DNA of 7,822 nt, taken from assembly GCA_021806845.1 (NCBI GenBank), contig JAKAPV010000139.1, positions 1 to 7,822 on the forward strand, in the 5' to 3' direction. Under the pieces are notes generated by a model. It saw only the letters and a list, made by a program, of their open reading frames with translations. It did not search any database and was not told the origin of the DNA. Shown piece by piece: positions 1-5,872 of this stretch; the stretch's first letter is position 1; every line of letters starts with the position of its first letter. This DNA comes from Bacillota bacterium (GTDB lineage: Bacteria; Bacillota; Sulfobacillia; JAJZYS01; JAJYTV01). Both the position numbers and the translations under genes were made by a program.

Positions 1-40
1 CACCTGGGATACCACAGCCCTCAACTCGCCGGCCGGGTGC

Positions 41-67
41 CCCAGGTCCCTGGTTTTGGGACCTGGG
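41..67. terminator. Perfect 10-bp stem-loop, possible transcript end
   Basis: The arms cccaggtccc (41-50) and gggacctggg (58-67) are perfect reverse complements around a 7-nt loop. The hairpin is very stable and sits about 160 nt past the stop of the leftward ASCH gene. Neither side has a clear T-run, so a classical intrinsic terminator is not shown. It could equally be a recombination or protein-binding site. Confidence 0.35.
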
Positions 68-100
68 AAACCACCAACCCCCGCCGAACCGCGAACCAAC

Positions 101-114
101 GCCCCGCAAGGGGC
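101..114. repeat. Hairpin with GNRA tetraloop
   Basis: Arms gccccc-like: GCCCC (101-105) and GGGGC (110-114) enclose GCAA (106-109), a GNRA-type loop when read on the + strand. The structure is compact and stable, with no T-run on either side. Its role is unknown; being close to the 41-67 hairpin suggests a structured non-coding region. Confidence 0.35.
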
Positions 115-228
115 GCCCTGTTTGCGCTTGTCTGTTCAAACAGTCGGGGGACTGCGTAACCGAGAGTGCCATGTGAGCGATAGTGTACCGCATATAAATT
201 CTGCCGAAAAAGGGAGATCAGTCCGGGC

Positions 229-723
229 TCAGGGTTGTAGTACCGTCCGCAACTCTGCTTGTATGTCCAGCGGAAGCTTGACCCAGAGTACAGCACCATT
301 GGGGTGATGATAGGGGACTCGGTGGCTGACTGGCCGAGGATCGGCCAAGACCCATGCGTAGGTCCGCGCATATGGGAAAACACGCGGGTTTGGCTCAGCC
401 GGTCCACCTCGAAGCCTCCACGAGTTCGCGTATTCGTCGAGGGAGAGCGGGCCTCGCACATCGACCAGGTTGCAGACACCGATGATGGTTCCTGTGCCTG
501 CGGCAGCAATGGCGATCGTACCGCGTATGGTCGTCGCGGTACTTCTGATTTCCCAACACTTCGTCCCCAAGACGATCATGCTAGCCCAAGGCTCCCTAAT
601 GACGAGGGCACGGGGGATGCTCCGGTCATCAATAGGAGGGTCGTCCGCGAATAGGCGCATCTGTTCCATGTAGGGTCGATACTGTCCATGGCCTCCCCGC
701 TCGCCCATCGAATCGTCACCCAC
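229..723 (-). CDS. ASCH-domain (PUA-like fold) protein
   Basis: Residues 39-61 (ALVIREPWASMI...KCWEIRS) match the opening of ASCH domains, whose hallmark is an IRxPW strand followed by a K..E.R motif (K55, E58, R60). The core GTIAIAAAG (68-76), IIGVCNLVDV (80-89) and the closing segment with YAWVLADPRP (122-131) follow in the usual order. ASCH proteins have a PUA-like beta-barrel and are thought to bind RNA or modified nucleotides; some are nucleoside amidohydrolases. The specific ligand here cannot be told. The full frame opens at GTG 723; ATG at 708 or 669 are alternatives and none has a strong Shine-Dalgarno site. The first ~35 residues before the domain look unconserved. The gene sits alone, leftward, in the accessory half of the window. 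Confidence 0.75.
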   Translation of the reverse strand: MGDDSMGERGGHGQYRPYMEQMRLFADDPPIDDRSIPRALVIREPWASMIVLGTKCWEIRSTATTIRGTIAIAAAGTGTIIGVCNLVDVRGPLSLDEYANSWRLRGGPAEPNPRVFPYARTYAWVLADPRPVSHRVPYHHPNGAVLWVKLPLDIQAELRTVLQP

Positions 724-832
724 ACCTGGAAAATTGGGGCGAATAGTGGCTCTCCTGACCTAACCGTGGGTGTACCCGCGCATCTCACCGACTTCCGGAG
801 CATGGCTTGAGAACGACTGGGGAAGGCTCAGT

Positions 833-1381
833 TCAGTCCCAACGCTTCCATGGCGTCCGCCGACCGCCGTTCGCCGCGAGCATCCCGCCGACCGCACCAG
901 CGATCAGCGGCAGCACCCAGTCGAGGAAGAAGCCGGACGACGACCCGCCGAAGACGGGCGTCCATACCCAGTTGCTGATCACGTTGATGAGGAACGCAGC
1001 CCCGATGCTCCACCACCATGGCACCTCGACGGCGCGCACGAACCAGTAGCCTGCGGCGCCGAAGTAGATGAGAGTGACGACGACCGCAACCACCGTGAAT
1101 CCGCCCGACAAGTAGTCGGCATACGCCAACTGCATCGGGAACATTGCGCCGAGCAGGAAGATCACAACCGGCATGGCGACGACCGAGACGGCCAGGACGA
1201 TGGCAGCCTGGCGCGTCTGGTACTGGCTCAGACCGAGGCTGCGGAGCGACCAGGAGAACGTGGCTGTGCGCTTCTGCCGGCCGCCACGCAGGATGTCGAA
1301 CGGCGCCTGGGCACCGCAACTCGGACAGAACTTGGCGCCATCAGGAATCTCCGACTCGCATTGCACGCACTGTCGCATCAT
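833..1381 (-). CDS. Zinc-ribbon four-helix membrane protein
   Basis: The 182-residue product opens with a zinc ribbon: CVQC (C5, C8) and FCPSCG (C19, C22) form a Cys4 metal site of the type found at the start of many bacterial membrane proteins. After a polar linker come four likely transmembrane helices (about 59-80, 93-117, 122-145 and 151-171), with a short basic tail (RRTPWKRWD). I cannot assign a biochemical role; the ribbon probably faces the cytoplasm and may mediate protein contact. The start is supported by AAGGTGG (1395-1389, read on the - strand) seven bases before ATG 1381; ATG 1378 follows directly and is an alternative. The gene is preceded by an unusual leader with inverted repeats and a tiny ORF (1432-1593). 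No terminator is evident at its end. Confidence 0.8.
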   Translation of the reverse strand: MMRQCVQCESEIPDGAKFCPSCGAQAPFDILRGGRQKRTATFSWSLRSLGLSQYQTRQAAIVLAVSVVAMPVVIFLLGAMFPMQLAYADYLSGGFTVVAVVVTLIYFGAAGYWFVRAVEVPWWWSIGAAFLINVISNWVWTPVFGGSSSGFFLDWVLPLIAGAVGGMLAANGGRRTPWKRWD

Positions 1382-1431
1382 CGCTTTTCCACCTTAAACG
1401 AATTGCTCGATGCCCAAATCGCAGCACTCTC

Positions 1432-1456
1432 TAATGCCATTCGCTTACAGGCATTA
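1432..1456 (-). promoter_or_regulatory. 7-bp inverted repeat before zinc-ribbon gene
   Basis: taatgcc (1432-1438) and ggcatta (1450-1456) are perfect reverse complements with an 11-nt spacer. Read on the - strand, the repeat begins exactly at the TAA stop of the tiny upstream ORF and lies about 50 nt before the zinc-ribbon start. It could be an operator, or an RNA hairpin formed when a ribosome leaves the tiny ORF. There is no T-run, so it is not a standard terminator. Confidence 0.4.
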
Positions 1457-1573
1457 TTTCCCTGCATTCTTCGGATTTCTCTGCGCACAAATGGTGCCCA
1501 GTTGCCAGAGCATAGCCCCTCCTCCTGTGAACGAAGAACCCCCGCCTGAGTTGGCGAGGGCGCGCATACTCAT
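1454..1573 (-). CDS. Tiny ORF, possible leader peptide
   Basis: This frame encodes 39 residues from ATG 1573, or 19 residues (MLWQLGTICAQRNPKNAGK) from an internal ATG at 1513. The shorter form is the better candidate: AGGAGG at 1526-1521 sits seven bases before ATG 1513, the strongest ribosome site in the left half of the window, whereas ATG 1573 and 1567 have none. The upstream part (SGGGSSFTGGG) is glycine and serine rich and partly just translates the Shine-Dalgarno sequence. The stop overlaps the 1432-1456 inverted repeat, and the zinc-ribbon gene starts 72 nt further on, so this may be a leader peptide for that gene. It could also be a chance ORF or part of a mobile-element-associated repeat; I do not recognise a family. 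Confidence 0.35.
   Translation of the reverse strand: MSMRALANSGGGSSFTGGGAMLWQLGTICAQRNPKNAGK
1539..1560 (-). terminator. GC-rich hairpin with weak T-rich tail
   Basis: Read on the - strand, CCCTCGCC (1560-1553) pairs with GGCGGGGG (1546-1539) around a 6-nt loop; the one imperfect position is a G-U pair in - strand RNA but a C/A mismatch in + strand RNA, so the - strand orientation is favoured. TTCTTCGTT follows directly, giving a modest intrinsic-terminator look. It lies just before the Shine-Dalgarno site of the tiny ORF, so it is either an upstream terminator or part of a structured leader. Confidence 0.35.
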
Positions 1574-1576
1574 AGA

Positions 1577-1593
1577 GAGGCTACGTACGCCTC
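1577..1593. repeat. Short palindromic hairpin
   Basis: GAGGC (1577-1581) and GCCTC (1589-1593) flank a 7-nt loop, tacgtac, whose core is itself the palindrome tacgta or gtac. It is the rightmost of three inverted repeats in the region upstream of the zinc-ribbon gene. No function can be assigned. Confidence 0.3.
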
Positions 1594-1771
1594 GAAAATC
1601 TCAAAAGCTCGCTAGGTAGATCCCACTGAAAAAGCCTGTTCAGGGCGTCACGGGATGAAGGCGGCGTTGGTAGTGTGGGTTCTGGCCCCCTGGGGCCTGT
1701 GGCCGGCTACCGGGAAGCTGCTCTTTGCTTCACGCTACCGTTCCTGAACCCCGTCGCTTCGCTCCGATAGA

Positions 1772-1841
1772 CTGATCGTTTTCAGCGAAACGGCTGATCA
1801 CTTTCACGCGAACTGACTGATCACTTTGAGCGGAATCCGCA
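1772..1841 (-). mobile_element. Solitary IS21-family-type end with three repeats
   Basis: Three 19-bp repeats stand in line: ctgatcgttttcagcgaaa (1772-1790), ctgatcactttcacgcgaa (1794-1812) and ctgatcactttgagcggaa (1817-1835), starting 22 and 23 bp apart, about two helical turns. Multiple terminal repeats of this spacing, with a tgatcacttt core, are characteristic of IS21-family ends, where they bind the IstA transposase. Read on the - strand, the element would begin 5'-TG at 1841, matching the TG...CA ends usual in that family, directly where transposase homology of the neighbouring ISNCY-like gene stops. No istA or istB gene and no second end are visible, so this is a remnant or solo end left after deletion. 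Confidence 0.7.
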
Positions 1842-3000
1842 GTTTGGGAATGGCCACGTTGCGTACCCCGAGGTCGCGACAGCCGATCTGGTTGCCAGAG
1901 CTATCGTAGCCGCGGTCGGTGGCGGGAATACCCAGCGCCCTGCGGAAGCGAGCTTTGTGGCGCTGCACGGCGGGCAGGAGAGCGTCAGAGTCTGGCGGGT
2001 TGCCCTGTTCCACCGTGTAGTCGGTGACAAAGCCGCCCTCGGCCTCGATGATCTGGGCCTCGTAGCCGAACTGCACCGGCTTGCCGAGCTTCCCTCTGAC
2101 GATCGGTCTGGCGTCTGGATCTGCGAGGCTGACAACCCGATCCGGGATGTGGCGCTCGCCGCGGAGAACCGCATGATCCTGGGCGACGACCTGTCCGAGG
2201 AGTTCGGTCGTCCGATCCAGATGTGCGACAAGACGCCGTGCCGGGCGAGCCACTTCGTCTGAAGCTGCAGTGAGTATCTCCTGCGCCTGCTGTCCGACAC
2301 GCCTTGCGACCCGCATCTGGGACTCAGCGATCTGCGCGAGCTCACTCGTGACCTTGCGCACGGTTTCTACCGCTTGTCCCGTGCGGTGCCGGAGGTGCTT
2401 GGCGATCAGGAGCAACCGACGCTTGACGCTGCGGCCGTGGTCCACCAGCCGCTCCACGCCATCACCCAGAAGCTCTCGTATCTTCAGACTGATACGTGCG
2501 ACCTTGCGGATGCCATCGGCGATCAACTGGCTGTCCGTGGGGTAGTGGATGTCGGCCTCCACCACGGTCGAGTCGATCCGCTGCCGGCGACCACGGATCA
2601 CCTTCTGGTCACGTAGGCCGTCGACAACCGCAGCATTTACCCTGGCGACCGCTTCTGGGCCGAGCCTATGACGCCACTTCGTCAAGCTCGTCGGGTGCGG
2701 AACCGGGTCTGCGAGTCCCAGGCGGCAGAATCGCCGCCAATGGATGCTGTCCGATACTTCCTGCAAGAGCACCGCGTCGCTGAGCTGATAGCGATCCTTC
2801 AGATAGAACAGCCGCAACACCTGAGTCAATGGCAGCGACGGCCTGCCTTGATCTGGGTCCAATACCTCGGCCAACGGTGCCAGAACGGCTCCGTCATCGA
2901 GTAGACCGTCGACCCTCTGAAGCTCATCCGGCAGAGCCCAGACCTCAGCTGGAAGGATTGCGCTCCAAATGTCCAACTGACTGGAATCCGTCTTGATCAT
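1804..3000 (-). pseudogene. ISNCY-like DDE transposase, C-terminus lost
   Basis: The frame encodes 398 residues. An N-terminal InsH/DUF772-type segment (about 50-115, with LRLFYLKDRYQL and HPTSLTKWRHRLG) is followed by the first catalytic Asp in RIDSTVVEAD (D143), a long helical insert (about 160-285), the DPDARPIVRGKLGKPVQFGYEAQ segment spanning 294-316, and TDRGYD (D362). This layout matches DDE transposases commonly annotated as ISNCY family. Homology ends at VAIPK (K386); the last 12 residues are translated from the IS21-type terminal repeats, which also supply the stop codon. Full-length relatives continue by roughly 80 residues carrying the last catalytic Glu in a GxEGRIS-type motif, which is missing here. 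The product is therefore almost certainly inactive. The start at ATG 3000 has GGGGAG three bases upstream. Confidence 0.85.
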
Positions 3001-3120
3001 CTGCTCCCCACGGTACGAATGACGCTCCTCTTAGCAGAAGCGCCCATCCCCAGTGGGTTTCCCCCTCGCGCGTGATTTGGTTTGGTCACCTACTCATTCG
3101 CCATTAGGAGGGGAAACTCC
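1842..3120 (-). mobile_element. ISNCY-like insertion sequence remnant
   Basis: This is the surviving part of the element that carries the truncated transposase. Its left side is cut at 1841/1842 by the IS21-type end. Its right end lies somewhere between 3001 and the methyltransferase at 3261, but I could not identify a terminal inverted repeat because the partner end is gone; 3120 is a guess based on where a small AGGAG/CTCCT hairpin (3106-3121) sits. The element cannot move on its own. Confidence 0.55.
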
Positions 3121-3260
3121 TTAATCTTTGGCGCCCAACGCAGGTAGCGCCTCCCACACCGGCGAATGGCAAACGGTGGAGATTCCGCTGACCGCGAAAG
3201 TCCGGTGTGCGTCACGTCTTGCCGAAGGCAGTTCAGTCATTGAAGTGAGGGCAGACTATT
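3001..3260. other. Intergenic between transposase and methyltransferase
   Basis: This stretch holds the divergent upstream regions of the leftward transposase and the rightward methyltransferase. I see small inverted repeats: AGGAG/CTCCT (3106-3121), GGCGC/GCGCC (3130-3151) and cacaccgg/ccggtgtg (3155-3162 and 3202-3209, 39-nt spacer). There is no convincing sigma-70 promoter pair and no additional gene. Confidence 0.4.
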
Positions 3261-3899
3261 TTGGACAAAGATCGTCTGGTTCGGCTGTTTGACAAGCAGG
3301 CGGACACATGGGAGCGGAGACGGAAGAGACGTTCCTTCGATACTGAATGGAGACAACGAATCCTTCAAGGAGCGAGCGGGAGAGTCCTGGAGGTTGCTGT
3401 TGGAGCAGGTGGCAACTTCCAATTCTATCGGAAGGATGTCCGGGTGACCGGCATCGATTTCAGCCCAATGATGATCGACAAGGCTAAGCGCGCCGCGGCA
3501 GAGTACAGCGTTCAGGCGGAGTTCCTCGTGGGAGACATCGAAGCTGTGGAAATTCCCGAAGAGGGGTTCGACACAGTCGTGTCGACACAGTCACTCTGTG
3601 CCTACTCCGATCCCCTACGGGTATTGCATAGAATGAGCCGGTGGTGTGCAGATACCGGGCGCATCTTGTTGTATGAACATGGCAAGAGCAACGTGGCAGG
3701 AGTAACGTGGTTGTTGGACCTGCTTGATCCGATCCAGCTTCGTACCGTTGGCTGTCACTTGAATAGGGATATTCTAGGCCTGATGTCGCAGTCACCATTG
3801 CGCGTCGAACATTATGAGAGCCACCTACTGGGAATGGTCCACGTAATCTGGGCGAGACCTACCAGAGAATCGATGCCACTCCCAAACCCCACCATCTGA
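3261..3899 (+). CDS. Class I SAM-dependent methyltransferase
   Basis: The 212-residue product has the Rossmann-type SAM-binding motifs in order: motif I LEVAVGAGGN (43-52), the ribose-binding acidic residue in GIDFSPMMI (D66), motif III VGDIEAV (90-96) and motif IV FDTVVSTQSLCAY (103-115), then GRILLYEHG (133-141). The late GCHLNRD (164-170) resembles the METTL7/UbiE-like branch of small-molecule methyltransferases (lipid, quinone or thiol acceptors); the acceptor cannot be inferred. Length and domain are complete. The start is TTG 3261, because no ATG precedes the conserved LFDKQA.TWERRRKRR segment; gtgagg (3245-3250) is a weak ribosome site ten bases upstream. GC content is clearly below that of the genes from 4147 on, and it abuts IS debris, so it was probably acquired with the accessory region. 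Confidence 0.85.
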   Translation: MDKDRLVRLFDKQADTWERRRKRRSFDTEWRQRILQGASGRVLEVAVGAGGNFQFYRKDVRVTGIDFSPMMIDKAKRAAAEYSVQAEFLVGDIEAVEIPEEGFDTVVSTQSLCAYSDPLRVLHRMSRWCADTGRILLYEHGKSNVAGVTWLLDLLDPIQLRTVGCHLNRDILGLMSQSPLRVEHYESHLLGMVHVIWARPTRESMPLPNPTI

Positions 3900-4078
3900 A
3901 ACCCGCAGAATCGAACCACAGGCCAGCAGGGCATGAGCCCGCGCTGCGCAACCGCTGCCACTGTGCGGGCCAAGGGCTTTGCTTGGCGACACCGCTGGAG
4001 GAGGTCGTCAAACCGTCTCCGGACGGGTAGCTTCCAAACCTACGGAAACATCGCCTTTACACTGCGAAGGCCATTGTG

Positions 4079-4121
4079 GCTTCGACAGCGAAGCTCTTCC
4101 TAATTCCTGCCCCTCGGGGGC
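4079..4121 (+). promoter_or_regulatory. Two tandem hairpins before the deiminase start
   Basis: GCTTCG-acag-CGAAGC (4079-4094) and GCCCC-tcg-GGGGC (4109-4121) are perfect stems separated by 14 nt. They lie 25-67 nt before the ATG at 4147 and just before GGAGG at 4132-4136. The second could slow or tune translation, or act as a weak terminator for upstream transcription, though neither is followed by a T-run. Confidence 0.3.
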
Positions 4122-4131
4122 GGCCCAAGGC

Positions 4132-4136
4132 GGAGG
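4132..4136 (+). promoter_or_regulatory. Shine-Dalgarno site fixing the deiminase start
   Basis: GGAGG lies ten bases before ATG 4147. It favours this start over upstream in-frame candidates, which have no ribosome site and encode unconserved sequence. Confidence 0.6.
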
Positions 4137-4146
4137 ACAAGAGCCA

Positions 4147-5079
4147 ATGCGTGTGCAGGGGGATCGCTGGCTTCCGGACGAGCGCGCGTTCGCGGAGGAC
4201 ATGCGTGAGGTCTGGGGGGATTTCTACTGCGACTCCGAGGTCGGCCGGCTGACGGCGGTACTGATGCACCGCCCCGGTCCCGAGCTCGAGCTCGTGACGG
4301 CAGAGACCTATGGAGACCTCCTCTTCGACGCTCCCGTCGACTGCGGGCGCTTTCGCGCCCAGTTCGACGCGCTCGTCGAGACCTACCGGAGCACTGGCGT
4401 CGAGGTGCACTTCGTCTCCGGCCAGCGGCCGGACCGTCCGAACGCGGTCTACGTGCGCGACCTCTACACCATGACGCCCGAGGGTGCCATCCTAGCCCGA
4501 CCGGCGACGCGTCAGCGGCGCGGCGAGGAGCGCGCCGTCGCACAGACCCTCGCGGCGCTCGGGGTGCCGATCCTCAAGACCGTCAACGGCCGCGGGACGT
4601 ATGAGGGGTCGAACGTCATGTGGCTCGACCGCACCACGTGCCTCCTTGGCACGAGCAGCCGCACGAACGGCGAGGGCGCCGACCAGGTGGAGCGGGAACT
4701 GCGCACCTTGGGGGTCCAGGAGATCGCGCGCGTCGCCGTTCCCTACGGGCAGATCCATGTCGACGGCTTCATCTCGATGGTCGACGTCCGCACGGCCGTC
4801 ATCTCGCCCTGGCTGATCACCTGGGACCTGCGCCGCTGGCTGCTTGACCGAGGCTTTCAGCTGATCGTCGCGGAGAATCTCGACGAGGTCGGCAGGCTCG
4901 GCACGAACTTCGTATGCGTTGAGCCGCGCAAGGTCGTGATGGCGGCGGGATTTCCCGAGACGAAGGAGCTCCTCGAGCGGAGCGGCGTCGAGGCGATCGA
5001 GGTGGAGATCGGCGAGATCCTGCGCGGCGGCGGCGGAGTGCACTGCATGACGGGCTTCCTGCGCCGGGCACCGGTATAG
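4147..5079 (+). CDS. Arginine deiminase/DDAH-superfamily enzyme
   Basis: The 310-residue product belongs to the guanidino-group-modifying enzymes (pentein fold: arginine deiminase, dimethylargininase, AgrE-like dihydrolase, amidinotransferase). The five catalytic positions of arginine deiminase are recognisable: Asp in YVRDLYT (D105), Glu in EGSN (E153), His and Asp in IHVDGF (H204, D206) and the nucleophile Cys in GGGGVHCMTG (C300). The chemistry is attack of Cys on a guanidinium carbon, releasing ammonia or an amine, or transferring the amidino group. EGSN replaces the usual EGGD, so the substrate pocket may differ. Having H-x-D favours deiminase or dihydrolase over dimethylargininase, but a transferase is not excluded. 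Length suits a stand-alone domain. No signal peptide is seen, so it is cytoplasmic. It heads a likely operon with the deacetylase and dehydrogenase downstream. Confidence 0.85.
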   Translation: MRVQGDRWLPDERAFAEDMREVWGDFYCDSEVGRLTAVLMHRPGPELELVTAETYGDLLFDAPVDCGRFRAQFDALVETYRSTGVEVHFVSGQRPDRPNAVYVRDLYTMTPEGAILARPATRQRRGEERAVAQTLAALGVPILKTVNGRGTYEGSNVMWLDRTTCLLGTSSRTNGEGADQVERELRTLGVQEIARVAVPYGQIHVDGFISMVDVRTAVISPWLITWDLRRWLLDRGFQLIVAENLDEVGRLGTNFVCVEPRKVVMAAGFPETKELLERSGVEAIEVEIGEILRGGGGVHCMTGFLRRAPV

Positions 5080-5154
5080 GGGGATCCTCCTGCGGGATGG
5101 CCGGGGAGGAGAACGCGGGCCCCCTGTGAAGCGACCCTTGCGAGGAGTGGAAGG

Positions 5155-5871
5155 ATGGAATCCTGGCGCGATGGCGCGCGGTTTCTCTTCGTCTCGCCCC
5201 ACCCCGATGACGTCGAACTCGGCTGCGGCGGGACCATCGCGGGGCTCGTGCGGGCCGGCAAGGCGGCGGAGATCGCGGTCTTCACCGACGGCCGCCTCGG
5301 CACCCGCGACCCTGCGATGCCCCCCGCGCAGCTTGCCCGCATCCGGGCGGGAGAGCAGGCACACGCAGCACAGGCGCTGGGCGCAGGCCTGCGCATGCTG
5401 GGACTGCCAGACGGCGGACCGCACGACTACTACGCGCTGCGCGATCTGGCTGTCGCCCTCTTGCGGGACGTCCAGCCGGACTGGGTCTTCGTTTGCGACC
5501 CATTCCTGCCGTACGAAGCGCACAGCGACCACCGGGTGGTCGGGCTCGCCGTGAGCGAGGCCGTGCTGCTCTCCGGGCTGCCGCACTACGCGGCGGGTCA
5601 GGGCGAGCCTTTCAGCGCCCAGGGGATTGTCTACTACTTCCCGCGCCGCGCGACGGAGCACGCGCCACTCGACGAGCAGTGCCTCGCCGCCCGCCGGGAG
5701 GCCATCGCCTGCCACCGCAGCCAGTTCGGCCCGGACGACCGCTACCTGTCGCGCCTCGAGAAGCAGCTCGCGCGCCAGGGAGCGCTCGCGGGAGCCGTGG
5801 CGGCGGAAGCCCTGCACGCGCGCAGGGCCAGCGCCCTGCACCTCCCGGAGCCGCAGGGCGAGGAGGGCTGA
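5155..5871 (+). CDS. PIG-L/LmbE-family zinc-dependent N-deacetylase
   Basis: The 238-residue product opens with SPHPDDVELGCGGTIA (14-29), the family signature: H16 and D19 bind zinc and D18 is the general base. The second metal motif is EAHSDHR (121-127), with H123 and H126. Members remove N-acetyl groups, usually from GlcNAc-containing substrates such as mycothiol or bacillithiol precursors, antibiotic sugars or GPI intermediates; some act as amidases on other N-acylated compounds. The substrate here is unknown. Length is typical of the stand-alone bacterial enzyme. ATG 5155 is preceded by gaggagtggaagg, a good ribosome site. The gap from the deiminase-like gene is 75 nt without an obvious terminator, and the stop lies one base before the next start, so it is probably translated together with the dehydrogenase. 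Confidence 0.9.
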   Translation: MESWRDGARFLFVSPHPDDVELGCGGTIAGLVRAGKAAEIAVFTDGRLGTRDPAMPPAQLARIRAGEQAHAAQALGAGLRMLGLPDGGPHDYYALRDLAVALLRDVQPDWVFVCDPFLPYEAHSDHRVVGLAVSEAVLLSGLPHYAAGQGEPFSAQGIVYYFPRRATEHAPLDEQCLAARREAIACHRSQFGPDDRYLSRLEKQLARQGALAGAVAAEALHARRASALHLPEPQGEEG

Positions 5872-5872
5872 G

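Larger units (their letters stand above)
1..228. other. Non-coding stretch with two hairpins
   Basis: I see no convincing gene here; the reading frames that cross it are low-complexity extensions of frames overlapping the ASCH gene. It holds two clean inverted repeats (annotated separately) and a 7-bp repeat, ctgtttg at 118-124 with caaacag at 137-143. It lies downstream of the leftward ASCH gene, so it may contain that gene's transcript end. Confidence 0.5.
1382..1771. other. Leader and intergenic stretch with hairpins, no large gene
   Basis: No large gene is supported. On the - strand this stretch forms the upstream region of the zinc-ribbon gene and carries, going leftward: a GAGGC/GCCTC hairpin (1577-1593), a GC-rich hairpin (1539-1560), a tiny ORF with a strong Shine-Dalgarno site, and a 7-bp inverted repeat (1432-1456). 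The part at 1620-1771 contains a near-palindrome, ggcccc/ggggcc at 1684-1697, and may be subterminal DNA of the IS21-like end that begins at 1841. No istA or istB coding sequence is visible. Confidence 0.5.
3900..4146. other. Hairpin-rich leader before the deiminase-like gene
   Basis: No gene is supported, although the deiminase frame stays open back to 3979; that extension is unlike any part of the family. The stretch is dense in inverted repeats: cccgca/tgcggg (3902-3907 with 3964-3969), an inner arm at 3926-3942, GCCAAG/CTTGGC (3969-3974 with 3982-3987), CCGTC/GACGG (4013-4026), GCTTCG/CGAAGC with a 4-nt loop (4079-4094) and GCCCC/GGGGC (4109-4121). The last hairpin ends ten bases before the Shine-Dalgarno site. 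It also marks the transition from the lower-GC accessory part to the high-GC genes. Confidence 0.45.

Noticed and set aside
770..1549. A 259-residue open frame on the + strand
   Set aside because: It is antisense to the zinc-ribbon membrane gene, which has clear motifs, helices and a ribosome site; the + strand product is low-complexity and has no recognisable domain.
3128..3152. An integron attC-like motif (gcccaac)
   Set aside because: The matching GTTRRRY end is not found at a suitable distance, and there is no integron integrase or cassette layout.
3895..3970. tRNA-like features on the - strand: an arm with a 7-nt loop containing CAT after a T, and a GGTTCGATTC box
   Set aside because: The acceptor strands do not pair at the right spacing, the D-arm cannot form, the T-stem would be mostly wobble pairs, and there is no CCA. 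It is not a functional tRNA.
3979..4146. An N-terminal extension of the deiminase-like protein
   Set aside because: The frame is open, but the residues are unlike the family, the stretch is full of hairpins, and GGAGG at 4132-4136 supports ATG 4147.
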